64,000 bases of DNA from Arachis hypogaea (GCF_003086295.3 NC_092054.1:13093878-13157877); one strand, 5' to 3'; shown: positions 49,332 through 60,615, numbered from the stretch's first letter. Made by a program: numbers and translations. The notes: generated by a model not told the origin, from the sequence alone.

Positions 49332-52300
49332 ATGGCTGGTGCACTTGTTGGTGGAGCTTTTCTTTCTGGCTTCATTAACGTTGTCTTTGACCGTTTCCTT
49401 ACAATGGATGCTATCAACTTGGTCTTGGGCAAGAAACTTGGCTCTGACTTGGTTCAAAGGCTGAAGACTGCTCTGTTGGGTGCTGAAGCTCTTGTTGCTG
49501 ATGCTGAGATGAAGCAGTTTGGTAATCCATCTGTGAGGAAGTGGCTTGATAGTCTCCGGGACGCTGTTTACTGTGCTGAGGACTTGCTCGACACTGTCCT
49601 CACCAAAGCCGTCACTCAAAAGGAGGAAAGTTCTTCCTGGTCCCTTAGCTTCTTCATCAACCGAGATAGAGATGACATGGTAGACAAGATAGAAGGGGTA
49701 GTTAGAGGAATTGAAGATCTTGGAAAACAAAAAGATTTCCTTGGTCTTGAAAAGATTCCCACTGGTAGCTCATCATGGAGGACTCCATCCAGTTCTCTCG
49801 TAAAAGGGAGTGTGTATGGCAGGGAGGATGACAAGAAGGCCTTAATCAAGATGCTGAATGACAACAATGATCATCACTTGTTTGTGTTTGCTATTGTTGG
49901 CATAGGTGGGATTGGTAAAACAACTTTAGCCCAATGGCTGTACAACAATGCAGAGTTGATGGAGGGATTTGATCTGAAAGCATGGGTTTGCGTTTCGGAG
50001 AAGTTTGAAGTTGTTGAGACTACAAGGAATGTCATAAAGCAGATCCATGGAGGTACTTGTAGTCTCGATGATTTCAATTCCCTTCACAATGCTTTGAAAG
50101 AAGAATTGTCCAATAAGAAGTTCTTTATTGTTCTTGATGATGTTTGGAGTGATGATGGTGACAAATGGAGTAATTTTATGACCCCTTTTCAACAAAATGG
50201 GAGAAAGGGAAGTATTGTTCTTCTGACTACTCGGGAGGAAAATGTTGCTTCCGCAGTTCAAAATTGTCAGCCTTATTTTCTCAGGAAGTTGTCGGAGGAT
50301 TATTGTTGGTCAGTGTTTGCAGAAAATGCATCTTTTCCACAGTCAAATGGGAGAGCAGCACTCGAAGAAATAGGCAGAAAGATTGTCAAAAAGTGTGATG
50401 GCTTGCCATTAGCTGCAGAAACACTTGGTCGCTTGTTACGTACTAATCATGATGTTGAGGAATGGAACAAGATACTAATGAGTGATATTTGGGAATTTTC
50501 GGTGGAGAAGAGTAAGATTATTCCAGCATTACTGATAAGTTACTTCCATCTTTCTCCATATTTAAAGCGTTGTTTTGTTTATTGTGCTTTGTTTCCCAAG
50601 GATTTTGAATTTGTGAAACATGAATTAATATTTTTGTGGATGATAGAGGATCTTTTACCATCACCAAAGAGAGGAGAAAGTTTAGAAGAAGTTGGTTGTG
50701 AGTGTTTTGATGAACTAACTTCCAGATTATTTTTCACCAAGAGTGAAGGCTTTGATGATTATTTTGTGATGCATGATCTCTTGCATGACTTAGCAATATT
50801 CCTTGCTGGAGATTTCTATTGCAACTCAGAAGAACTTGGTAAAGAGGAGGAGATAAAGATTCAGACTCGGCATTTGTTTGTAGATCTAAGTCATTGTAGC
50901 TCAAAACTTTATAATTCTATTTCTAAAGTAGAATCTTTGAGAACGTTATTATTGTTTGGCAATTTCTCGTCTCCCAACTGCAACATTGAAGGGGCAACAT
51001 GTGAGATATTATCAAAGTGTAAATACTTGAGAGTTTTATCCTTTAGAAAACTTGATGAGGTGCGTAATTTAATAGGAAAATTGATCCATCTGCGCTACTT
51101 AAATCTCTCTTGGACTGATGATATTAAGACCTTGCCAGAGTCTTTGTGTAACTTGTGTAATTTGCAAATATTGAAGTTATATCAATGTTCTGAGCTAACT
51201 ACGCTGCCTAGTGGTTTGCATAACCTTGTGAATCTGCGGCATCTTGATATTAGAGGAACTTCTTTGAAAGAAATGCCCAGAAAAATGAGCAAATTGAATC
51301 AGTTGCACGTTTTAAGTTCCTTTGTCGTTGGCAAGCACAAAGACAATGGAGTTCAGGAGTTAGGAGGGATGGTAAATCTTCATGGATCCGTTGAGATTAA
51401 GAAGTTGGAGAATATTGTTGATGTGGAAGAGGCAAAGAGGGCAAAGATAATGGATAAGAAGCACATTGATGAATTATGTTTGAAATGGTCTTCAGGTGAT
51501 GATTTGGTTTCAAGTACACAAAAAGAAAGAGACATCCTCGATAACTTGCAGCCGCAGAATGGGTTGAAAGAGTTGAAAATCAAGGGATACAAGGGTACAA
51601 TATTTCCAGATTGGTTGGGGAACTGTTCCTACGAAAACATGACACGTGTATCTCTAAAGTCTTGCAACAATTGCTGCATGCTGCCTTCACTTGGACAGCT
51701 GCCATCTCTTAAGTCCCTGCGCATTGAAGGTTTCGATCAGCTGAGGAGTATTGGCGAGGAGTTTTACAAGAATGGAGGAGATCATCATTCTTCGCATATT
51801 GCACCGTTCCCCTCACTGGAGACTTTGGTATTTCATAACATGGCATGTTGGGAGGTGTGGCACGTATCTGAGTCGGAAAGATTTCCTCAACTTAGGAAGC
51901 TTGAAATAAGAAATTGCCCAATGTTGAAGGAAGAGATGCTTAATCAGGTATTCTTCAGAATAGTTTCTTCTTTGTCGGATGTTTCCAAAGTTCGCAAACT
52001 ACGTATAGGCGATCTCTTTATAAACCGGCAAACCGAGGCCATGTTTCTTAATGGGGGTACTTTATCAATTAGCGGATGTGAATCTGTGATGGAGTCTGCA
52101 TTGAAGGCAATGATCAGCATCAACCATCTACGTTGCCTCCAAGAAATACACATCTTGTGCTGTAGAAAACTAGAATTACCCCAGCTACGACAGCACAAGT
52201 ATGATTTGGTAGAGCTAGTAATACATGACAGCTGTGATTCACTGACCTCCTTGTCGTTGGATGTCTTTCCCAATCTCAAGAATCTCCATGTAAAACGGTG

Positions 52301-52973
52301 TAGGAATCTGGAATCAGTGTTAATGTCAGAGGCACCACACGCTGCTCTTCAACGTCTCTCCATCGGTTTCTGCGACAAATTAGTGTCATTTGCAGGAGAA
52401 GGACTGGCTGCACCCAACTTGACTCATCTTGAAGTCACGTGGTGCTCAAAGTTGGAGGCATTACCATGTGACATGAAGAGTCTACTCCCAAGTCTACAGT
52501 CTCTCAACATACAACGCTGCCCAAACATTTGCAGGTTGGCAGAGGGTGGTTTGCCGCCTAACTTGAAATCACTTGAAGTGGGAATTTGCGAGGAACAAAT
52601 GAGGGATCTATCATGGATGACCAACTTGCACGCCCTCACTCATCTTACAATTTCAGGTTATGGGTGTAAGAACATAAAGTCATACCCAGAGGTGGGTTCG
52701 CTGCCTTACCTTCCCTCCCTTACTACTCTCAAGATATGCTTCTTCGATAATCTGGAGACATTGGAGTGCAACGAGCTTCTCCGCCTCACCTCTCTCCAAC
52801 AACTACACATTGATTGGTGTCCCAAGCTGGAGAATATGGAAGGAGAAAAGCTGCCTCCCTCTCTCTTACTACTTCAACTTAGATGGTGCGGTTTGCTGGG
52901 AGAACAATGCAAGAACAAGCATCAACTAATCTGGCCCAAAATTTCCAACATCCCAGGCTGTGTTTATTTTTAG
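49332..52973 (+). CDS. CC-NBS-LRR disease-resistance protein (RPP13-like type)
   Basis: Intracellular immune receptor of 1213 residues encoded by one uninterrupted exon, as is usual for this subclass. The N-terminal Rx-type coiled-coil is at about 1-130. The NB-ARC domain has P-loop VGIGGIGKTTLAQWLYNN (about 189-206), RNBS-A FDLKAWVCVSEKFEV, kinase-2 FFIVLDDVW (last Asp-Val-Trp near 268), RNBS-B GSIVLLTTREENVAS, GLPL as CDGLPLAAETLGRLL (about 354-368), RNBS-D CFVYCALFPKDFEF and MHD as VMHDLLHDLA (about 478). LRRs run from about 530 to 1200, including LRYLNLSWTDDIKTLPESLC and LNIQRCPNICRLAEGGLPPN. All nucleotide-binding motifs are intact. The start is the first ATG in a MAGALVGGAFLSGF context typical of the class. 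The C-terminus is odd: after LIWPKISNIPG the protein ends CVYF and stops inside what appears to be a MITE end, whereas relatives usually continue with a few more residues. A ligand or pathogen cannot be inferred. Confidence 0.93.
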   Translation: MAGALVGGAFLSGFINVVFDRFLTMDAINLVLGKKLGSDLVQRLKTALLGAEALVADAEMKQFGNPSVRKWLDSLRDAVYCAEDLLDTVLTKAVTQKEESSSWSLSFFINRDRDDMVDKIEGVVRGIEDLGKQKDFLGLEKIPTGSSSWRTPSSSLVKGSVYGREDDKKALIKMLNDNNDHHLFVFAIVGIGGIGKTTLAQWLYNNAELMEGFDLKAWVCVSEKFEVVETTRNVIKQIHGGTCSLDDFNSLHNALKEELSNKKFFIVLDDVWSDDGDKWSNFMTPFQQNGRKGSIVLLTTREENVASAVQNCQPYFLRKLSEDYCWSVFAENASFPQSNGRAALEEIGRKIVKKCDGLPLAAETLGRLLRTNHDVEEWNKILMSDIWEFSVEKSKIIPALLISYFHLSPYLKRCFVYCALFPKDFEFVKHELIFLWMIEDLLPSPKRGESLEEVGCECFDELTSRLFFTKSEGFDDYFVMHDLLHDLAIFLAGDFYCNSEELGKEEEIKIQTRHLFVDLSHCSSKLYNSISKVESLRTLLLFGNFSSPNCNIEGATCEILSKCKYLRVLSFRKLDEVRNLIGKLIHLRYLNLSWTDDIKTLPESLCNLCNLQILKLYQCSELTTLPSGLHNLVNLRHLDIRGTSLKEMPRKMSKLNQLHVLSSFVVGKHKDNGVQELGGMVNLHGSVEIKKLENIVDVEEAKRAKIMDKKHIDELCLKWSSGDDLVSSTQKERDILDNLQPQNGLKELKIKGYKGTIFPDWLGNCSYENMTRVSLKSCNNCCMLPSLGQLPSLKSLRIEGFDQLRSIGEEFYKNGGDHHSSHIAPFPSLETLVFHNMACWEVWHVSESERFPQLRKLEIRNCPMLKEEMLNQVFFRIVSSLSDVSKVRKLRIGDLFINRQTEAMFLNGGTLSISGCESVMESALKAMISINHLRCLQEIHILCCRKLELPQLRQHKYDLVELVIHDSCDSLTSLSLDVFPNLKNLHVKRCRNLESVLMSEAPHAALQRLSIGFCDKLVSFAGEGLAAPNLTHLEVTWCSKLEALPCDMKSLLPSLQSLNIQRCPNICRLAEGGLPPNLKSLEVGICEEQMRDLSWMTNLHALTHLTISGYGCKNIKSYPEVGSLPYLPSLTTLKICFFDNLETLECNELLRLTSLQQLHIDWCPKLENMEGEKLPPSLLLLQLRWCGLLGEQCKNKHQLIWPKISNIPGCVYF

Positions 52974-53388
52974 AGATCCAAAATGTATAGTAACTAAAGA
53001 AAATCAGCCAAAAACAGCCATAACCTTATTTAGTATTCATTAATTGTTGTGACAATTAATTAATGCTAAATAAGGCAAATTTTTGCTGTTTTTTTTTTGT
53101 TTACCTAGTATTACCCTTTAGAGATAAGACACTGAGAATACTAATAATGGACACAACTTATTTTTTATTTTTTATTCTTATTAATTTTTTATAATTATAT
53201 TTTTGTATTATTATATTTTTCGTTTCAAATATTTTGAATGAAAAAAAAATGAGAATAAATTAGATTTTTATAATTTGTTCTAATTTATTACCAAATAGAA
53301 TACAAGAATACAAAAGTTTGTATCTCTATTCTTTTATGTCTTGTTTTCAATATATTTTCTTATCCTATTCTCAAAAACAAATGTTGCC
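52956..53388. mobile_element. Diverged Tourist-like MITE overlapping the NBS-LRR stop
   Basis: Once the nested MITE is removed, GGCTGTGTTTATTTTTAGAG, then ATAAGACACTGAGAAT..., aligns with the left end of the 29775 element (GGCTGTGTTTGTTTATAAAG, then ACAGGACACTGAGAC). The rest follows collinearly (GGACACAACTTATTTTT, TTATTACCAAATAGAATAC) to ...AAATGTTGCC at 53388. The flanking trinucleotides (CCA and TAA) do not match, so the duplication has decayed. Its first 18 bases are read as the last codons and stop of the NBS-LRR gene. Confidence 0.75.
52978..53116. mobile_element. Palindromic MITE family, member 2 (139 bp), nested
   Basis: Same family as 44492-44634 (AATCAGCCAAAAACAG..., TATTCATTAATTGTTG, TTAATGCTAAATAAGGCAA). 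Perfect 9 bp target duplication TTTAGAGAT (52969-52977 and 53117-53125). The left duplicate contains the gene's TAG stop. It is inserted into the Tourist-like MITE, so it is the younger of the two. Confidence 0.88.
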
Positions 53389-53489
53389 TAAAGTCGTCTA
53401 AACAGAGATTTATGAACAAGTAATTCTCTAATCTTCGTGATTCAAACATGCACAAGTCACACTTATTAACACTCATATTTTTCAATAAA

Positions 53490-54065
53490 ACTAGAATGAG
53501 AGTTATAAATTAATGATAGTATATAATAAATATTAAAAATAGTTATGTTTTGTAGAATTAAATTAAATATGTGTAAACTAAAGTTAAATTTAAAAGGTGT
53601 TTTGTTTAAAATAATTTATAATACAAAAGATTTGGATGTTGGAATTGTACAAAATGATATTTTTATTTTGTGGTTTAATTTTTGCATTTGTTTTGGTTGA
53701 TGGACTTAGTCTTCTTATTATGTGGCGCTCGTCCTCCTTTTTCTTTATTGGTTATTGTTAGAGTTGTTGCTTTTTTCTTTATGTCGTAGATTCTTGTGAA
53801 GACATGTTCTTTATGAATTGTTGAGTTGTATGCATTTTCTATTGTATTGTTTGTTTCATCTTTGCATGTATGTACTTCTTTCGAAGATGTGTCTTGAATT
53901 TGTATGATTTTCTTTCTCTTTTATCTCTTGATGTGCATGCAGCTTTCCAATGACATCTACAATAAGAAGAACAAACATGTGTAGAAATTTTTTTTAAATA
54001 AATTATTTTTAATATGATTAATTGAAATAGTATAAAGTGAAATTACCTGTGAATATTTTTTCTTT
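53490..54065 (+). repeat. Dispersed repeat, copy 2
   Basis: Collinear with 45249-45828 and in the same orientation. It lacks the ACCCGCGCAATGCGCG palindrome after ACTAGAATGAGA. About 8.24 kb downstream of copy 1. Confidence 0.6.
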
Positions 54066-55353
54066 GACCCACTCTATCAGAAAATGTCTCAAGTGATGCA
54101 AATTTAAAATAATGTTAAAAAATGTTCAAAATTGAATTTTTAATTTCTTTCACAACAGTTGTGAGTAAAAAGCTTGCTTTCATTGTACCTTTAATTGGTC
54201 TATACAAATCATTTGCATTTTCTATTTTTAAAGTTTTTATAGTATAGAATTTTTCTTCTTGTAACAAATGTTTGAATTTAATTTGTTCATCATATTTCTC
54301 CTCACAATTACATGAAGAGATGTTCCATACAGTGTTAGTAAATCATAGTTAATAATTAATTATAAAAAATTAATTATACTTTTTTTAAGTTATTAGAAAA
54401 GAAACAATGACTAGCATATTGAAAGAAGTATAATTTTAATGATATTATAAAGTATTATAAAATAACATAAAAAGTATAAAAAATAAAAATAATTAAAGTA
54501 TTTTTTTCGTAAACTCAATTTAAAAATACAATAAATATGTTTGTTTTGTACATTTTCATTTAATATAATCATTTCTAAGCAAAGAGACTCTTCTTCATTT
54601 GTGGGTGTTAATAATTAATTTTAAAGTATTGTTGATTTTTTGTTTTTTTAATATGTTTTTGTTTTGTTGTTTTAATTATTTGAAACTATAAAATTAGGAT
54701 TAATTGAATTCTAAAATTTGATTAATTTAAAAAGCTATTTTTGTCTAATCAAATAAAGGAAGGATGTTTAAGTCTTTTTATAAAATTAAATAAATAAATA
54801 TTTTTTATTTTTATTTAATTCAAAGGGTGTTTTAATAAAAGTAGTGATATACTATATATTTAAAAAAGAAAAATTAAATGCTGACGTGGAAAATAAATTC
54901 CACATGTCTTATTATTATTTGTCTATATTTTAAACGTATCGGTACGTATGAATTTATCATTGTACCTTAGCAAACACCTAAAAAATAATATGATAAACTT
55001 ATCCATCTACTTTTATATATTAAGAATAGATACATTGCATCTACAGAGGAACATAAGAATTAATTACCATGAAATAAAAACTGAAAGACAACTAATATCT
55101 TTTTTGCGTATCCTGCCCTTAAGAATTTCTTTAGATATATTAAACAATTGGATGAATCAAATGTACTGTTTTTACTATCCTCTGCAGGTAGCTTCTACCG
55201 AGGTACAAGTGTCCAAATGGCTAAGATTTCAGCACATAATCTTTATATAAAACAAACCATACTTACATTACCTTCATTCAATCAAAAGAACTGATTTCTG
55301 TTTTAGCTTCAGGTACGTATAGTTACTCTATTCCTCTCTGCAATTTACTTCAG
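54066..55353. other. AT-rich intergenic stretch
   Basis: Very AT-rich DNA with poly-T and TTTAAAATA runs. The 100-codon ORF at 54948-55250 shows no domain and skewed composition, and I do not support it as a gene. Confidence 0.3.
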
Positions 55354-55445
55354 GTTGCAGAATATGGCAGGAGAAAAGCTTTCTTTTTCTGTTACTATTT
55401 CAAATTCAACACTGTCCTTTGCCCAGCAAACGCTACAAGAAGAAG
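55354..55445 (+). pseudogene. Relic of an NBS-LRR 3' end
   Basis: TTGCAGAATATGGCAGGAGAAAAGCT aligns with CTGGAGAATATGGAAGGAGAAAAGCT of the intact gene (near 52830). The following roughly 60 bp (TCTGTTACTATTTCAAATTC, CTACAAGAAGAAG) align loosely with the codons for PPSLLLLQLRWCG and CKNK. About 30 codons of the last LRR remain, with no upstream domains. Confidence 0.5.
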
Positions 55446-55789
55446 AGTTGCAGCTAAACTCTTTATGAAGGTAACATAAACTTGATGGATCTAGAGGCAT
55501 TGATCTTTGAAGCTGCTCTATCTCGTAGCATTTCTTATGAATACCAACTCAAATAGATTTTCCAGGGGAATCAACAAATAGATAACTGCTATGGTCGAGG
55601 ATCTACTTTTTTATGGATTCAACCTTTAAAATGTGCATTAGGCAGCTTCTGTGGCAATTGCAACTTGGTGAGCATGTAAGTACTTTTGTAAAATTTTGCA
55701 TTGCGGTATTATTATTTTGTGTTGTCTCAATCTTTTCTCAAGCTGAAATTGTCCCTTTCGGTTCTGTTTTTGAAGCTTAAAAAGAATAA

Positions 55790-55959
55790 GAGGAATGCTA
55801 GGGGCCAGCAACTTTTGTGATTTGTAGCCATCAAATAGCCATCAATGATGGTTTTAATGGTGTGAGATTGGTGTGAGATTTCATCCAATGACTCACTTTT
55901 CTTTGTTGGTTACATGCTGGTCAGAATTTAACAAAGTTGCTGGCCCCCTAAACTTTTCC
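55790..55959. mobile_element. MITE with 'GGGGCCAGCAACTTT' ends, 170 bp
   Basis: Left end GAGGAATGCTAGGGGCCAGC, then AACTTTTG. The right end AAGTTGCTGGCCCCCTAA, then ACTTTTCC, is its reverse complement with few mismatches. Perfect 9 bp duplication AAAGAATAA (55781-55789 and 55960-55968). I recognise the sequence type as a common Arachis-like MITE, but only from memory. Confidence 0.85.
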
Positions 55960-56125
55960 AAAGAATAATACATCATTGTGTATTTATCTAGCAGGTTATG
56001 ATCATTTTCCTTTGTGTGAGGCCCAAGCCAACACTTTTTGGAGAGTCCCTCTACATCACAATTAGTGTATTAACCTGAACAAATGAATAATGATCGGATG
56101 GTTAAATTCTTTTCTGGTTTACTTG

Positions 56126-56550
56126 GAGTTCTTCACTCATAGTCCTTCAACTTTGAGGTGTGATTGCAATCCGAGCTCTCTAGCCAAAAAGTTCGTAAGC
56201 AACAGTCGCCTATTGTATCATTGATTTCACCATTTAGTTTATGCCTTTATGTTCTTGTACAAGAGTTCTGCATGTATGCTTAGGAGTGCTTGTAAGTTTT
56301 GAGACTTGTTTGTAGCTTTGATTTGGAAAATAGTGAAAATTTTTACCTTCCCGTGGTTTTTTTTTTTATCTCTCACATTGAGAGGTTTTTTCGCACGAAA
56401 ATATGGTGTTCTGTTTTTCTGTCTTCTCTTCAATTATTTGCTGGTACTGGTGCTTCCATATTATGCCTTTGACAGGTTTAGTTGATTCCCACCATGAATG
56501 ATCATTTTACAATGTTAAATATCTTGCCTATGAATTATATTGAGGTGCAT
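56126..56550 (+). repeat. Paralogous flank, copy 2
   Basis: Counterpart of 48080-48370: GGAGTTCTTCACTCATAGTC, TCTGCATGTATG, CTGTCTTCTCTTCAATTATT, TATGCCTTTGACAGG and AATGTTAAATATCTTGCCT occur in the same order. It lies 680 bp after the NBS-LRR relic, suggesting it was 3' flank of that lost gene. Confidence 0.55.
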
Positions 56551-59095
56551 TCTATATAACTAGCAGCTTAATGTTTCCAAATTCCAAATGTGCACGCAAG
56601 TAGGGGAAATAAAGCCTTGGAGTCTAGCTTGGTTAAATGTATCATGTACCTTTCATTTTGTCTGCATTCTCTCTCTCTCTCCTTTTTTTTTTATAAAAGA
56701 AAGAAAAGAATTAAAGAAAACTAAAAGCAATTCAATTTGACTGTACTAAACTCAAGAATATTGAAAATAATGCACCAACTATTAATTATCTTAAAAGGTT
56801 TTGATAGGTGTATACAAGAACTACTCTCTTCCTTGAATAAATGAAAGAGAAGAATCATCCTCTTCCAAAAGGAAATTCAGTTCATTAAGAAAAAATCTAT
56901 TAGGATCATTTTTGTTACTTGTGCTGCATAAGTAATAAAAATGACAAAGCAAGCTAGAAAGACCAAAATAGGAGAAATGAATGGATAAGAGTTAGTCTTC
57001 CGAAGTTCCACAATTGATTAAAAAAATGTCAATATTCAACAGAGCTAAAAATATTATTGATAAAAATAAATCGATAGAATTACTCTACTTTGTATGTTAA
57101 AAAATATATTATTATAATGTGCTAATTACAGTCGTTTGTGATATTATTTACAAGGCACATTCTAAATTCTTTTATGAATTTGCTGCTATCTGTTTATGTC
57201 TCTACCTTTCTAGGAGATAACAAAAAAAATATTTCCTCAAACATTATGAGACATTTGAAGAGACTGGCAATTATGATTTTACTGAGCAAGAAAGTTTTTA
57301 AATGGTATTTGATTCAATCCCCTTCTCAATACCATCGATTGCTTTCTAACGCTTTTGTAATTTATCTTAAAGCATTTTTCAAAGAGAAATTATATTAAAT
57401 GTTTGTTATTTGTGTTGAATGAATATTTTAACTTCCAACTCTTCATAAAAAAAAATAGACATTATGATATTTCTTACAAGGTATGTGTTTGGAAATCTCA
57501 GCTGTCAAAAAAGAATTTAGAGTAGGTAATAGGCCTCTAAAAAAAATTTAGAAGCAAGAATACTATCAAGCATCAGCAAGAATTTTAGCATTATTGAATC
57601 TGAAGCATTTCTAACATATCATTTTTTTTTCTGAATTGAACCACTAATACCATCAAAATAATATTTTTGCCCTCACAGTGAAGATGCAGCAGCAATGCAC
57701 ACAACAATATGTCGCTTAGAAAAAAGAGAAAGCTGTGATAACAATACGTTAAAAAATAGAATAGCACTTGATATACTATAGGCATTATTCTCTTAAGCAT
57801 TTGACATTATGGAGGATTATATAAATTTCTACAAATAATTATGTGTTATTTTCCTATGAACTTGTCAAATACCTTTGTTTTGACAAAGCTATATTTATTG
57901 TTGCTATTACAACCTCAAGTCAATGTCAGGCCCCAACTTACATTGGAAGTTACAGATACACACATTCCTTGGCCTGCTTGTGGTAGAGATCAAGATATAA
58001 GAGCCTTTGAAGATGGCTGGATCAACTATTCAATTAAACTAACCTGACATTTTACCAATGGACCTCTAGACCTTAAGTAGTTATCAGAAATTGTAAAGAA
58101 AGTGGAACTGATCATAATAACTATTTAGTTGCTTAGTTGATACTCCTTAGCAGATAGCAACATAAGTAATTTAAAACAGAAAAAAGTAAGGAATCCGAAC
58201 TCGAAAATATATAACATTGCAGAACTCTTGTCAAGTGAGAACATAATCAATTCAGTGGTATGGGGAAAATTTATTATTGAGGAATAGACTAACATGAATA
58301 TTTTTTTGTTAATTGTCCTTCTGCCAAGAAATTATGAGAACTACAAAGCCTACAAAGTAAAAACATCTTTGTAAAAGATTATCAGGGATTGATGGCTTAT
58401 TTATTTCTTCCTTTTCTTTTTTTTGACATGAAGATACGAAGGTGGCTGCCATGCTTGTGGATTCTGCTGGATTGTCAAGCTTCCCAGATCGACTTTGAAT
58501 ATCATGTGATTTCTTAAACTTCGCACCTAGTCTAATGACTTAGAAATATAGTGAGAAAAATATCTTATAAGAAAGATGAAACCTTCCTCAACTTACAACT
58601 TTTGTTACTTTTTTCAAGGAATCAAAAACACTATTATGAGTGCCAAACAAATTAGCATTAAGCATCCATTGCCAACATTTTAATCACCAATAATTAACTC
58701 CATTACAAAATTCATTTCATTGCATACATTATTTTATTTTATTAAAAATAATAATTTTATGCGTATTTTGTTATTTTATGTTTCTAGCATCCTTGTATGT
58801 TATCTACTAAAAAAATTGAAAATTTGTGTCTTTGTTTATGTATATAATAGAGGAAAAAAAGAAAGAAAACTCTGCCACCAAATACATGACTCTGCTTAAT
58901 AACTACTTGTAATAATTCGAATACCGTAACTCTTCATATAATACTGAGTAGTAACTAATATGTTATATACCATAACTACTTTTTATTGAAGCATTAGAGA
59001 GAAACTAGTATAGTAGTACTTTTGAACCAACTCCAATAACATAACTGAAAGTTTTCACAAGATGCAATTATGTTGCATCCATCAATCAAATAAAG
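56551..59095. other. Intergenic stretch without supported gene
   Basis: AT-rich with several short ORFs (57138-57398, 57841-58047) that show no domain. 57920-58045 reads as an open stretch (LEVTDTHIPWPACGRDQDIR) with non-random composition that could be an exon remnant, but I do not recognise it. Confidence 0.3.
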
Positions 59096-59221
59096 CGGAA
59101 TTTTTTTGCAACAAAAAACAATAGCCAAAACTTGCCTTTTACATTCATTAATTGTTGTTAGAATTACTGAATCCTAAATAAAGTAAGTTTGAACTGTTTT
59201 TTCGTCTCCTTAACATTAACG
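59096..59221. mobile_element. Palindromic MITE family, member 3 (126 bp)
   Basis: Diverged member (CAATAGCCAAAACTTGCC..., CATTCATTAATTGTTG, CCTAAATAAAGTAAGTT) with a perfect 9 bp target duplication CAAATAAAG (59087-59095 and 59222-59230). Confirms the 9 bp rule for the family. Confidence 0.82.
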
Positions 59222-60515
59222 CAAATAAAGTAGAATCAAGGATAAAGTTAGTGTGAGCCAGCTGGGAGGACTTGAAGTGAATCTTCTATTAATATATAAT
59301 AAGAATGTAGTTGTGGTCTTTACTTGACAAGTGTAAAAGTGTATAAGCGAAATGTTTGACAAGTGTTAAAACAACAAAAATTAATAAAATAATAAAAATT
59401 AAATTAAAAATTCTGTAATATAAAAGAGTATTAGGCGGGAGTTCAATGAAGTTCAAATTCAAAACCATTTTGTTCCACTTCCAGCTGTCTATCACTTTAA
59501 AAATCATTGTTTCTTTCTCATCCTCATATATATGTTTGTTTCTTCAATGAGAAGAGATGGTCAGAGACAGAAATGCAGTATTTGGCATGGAATAGGTGGC
59601 GTTGGCAGAATAAAGACTTCCTCCGGCGACGAAGAAGGGTTAAGGGTGAGAGAGAGAAAGACAAAACGAAGCAGAGAAGAGGAGAAAACACGATGGAGGG
59701 AGAAGGAGAAGAGGGTGCCGACGAACCCGCGTCCAATGTAGAACCGCGTTGCAACTGCTCCTTTGCAGGCAGGCAGCAGGTGCTGCGAATGTCATCGTTA
59801 CAATGTTGTTGTACAGATTTGGACCTTGAGGTTGACGAGAGTGGTTTCGGTTCAACTAGAAATGAGGTATTTAAAATCTTTCATGTTTCTTTACTATCTT
59901 TTTCTTTTTGGTTTCCTGGAATTTTTGTTTGTGCTGCAAAAAGTTTGCAACTTCTCCAATTGAAATTTAGATTATAAGTGTGTAATGAATTTTTGTGCAA
60001 TTTTTGGTCTATCTACCAAAAAGGAACAACAGGGGAAAAAATAAATTTGTGTGGTATGAACGGCTTCTGTGGGGTTGAAGCCTGAGTTCAGGAATCAGGA
60101 TCTCTCTTATTTGCCTCTGAGTTCCTTTTATTGTCTCTAATTTGGTTCAATAGTTAGTATTATGCAGTGTTGTTTTAAAATCCTAAGCTGTGTAGTTGTG
60201 TTATCTTTAATCTTTGCTGGATCCTTAATTGCAGTTTCTTTGATATAAATCTCTTTTATTAACAAGTTAAACAGAGTGCGCATTTTTAGTTTTGATAAAT
60301 TTACTCATAGTAGTTACTTTCGTTTTTTGTTTTTTGTGCTAATATTTATGTGAAGTTGTATGAAGAAGCTTTTAATAATGAACTGATAATGAACCTAAAA
60401 TAAAGTGTTATAAGAACACTATAATCAGTTGTTATGATTCGGAGATGGTTGATAAGGAGAAGTATGTTCTTTTATTTGATCACTTTATCATTAATTGTTT
60501 TGAGAAATTATCCAG

Positions 60516-60615
60516 GCACCTGTCCACTCAATTGCATCAAATGCTGGAGCCAAGGGTGCTGTAGTTGTTGTAAAACTATTGGAACAACTGAACAAGACAA
60601 TCCTGATCTAAGAAA
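60516..60615 (+). pseudogene. Fragment of a mitochondrial-type chaperonin-60 gene
   Basis: Directly after a splice-acceptor-like TTATCCAG it reads APVHSIASNAGAKGAVVVVK, then LLEQ. After a frame change it reads EQDNPDL. This matches the C-terminal region of mitochondrial CPN60/HSP60, where the sequence is of the form IASNAG-x-x-GAVVV-x-KLLEQDNPDLGYD. The overlap of both frames at GAACAA shows a small insertion. No other CPN60 sequence was seen nearby, so this is an isolated exon piece and not a working chaperonin gene. Confidence 0.7.

Noticed and set aside
54948..55250. 100-codon ORF in AT-rich DNA
   Set aside because: Ile/Leu/Asn-rich composition expected from AT-rich sequence, no domain.
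59507..59977. 156-codon ORF beginning MFLSHPHIYVCFF
   Set aside because: Highly basic then Cys-rich stretches without a known domain; probably part of the gene-fragment region, not an independent gene.
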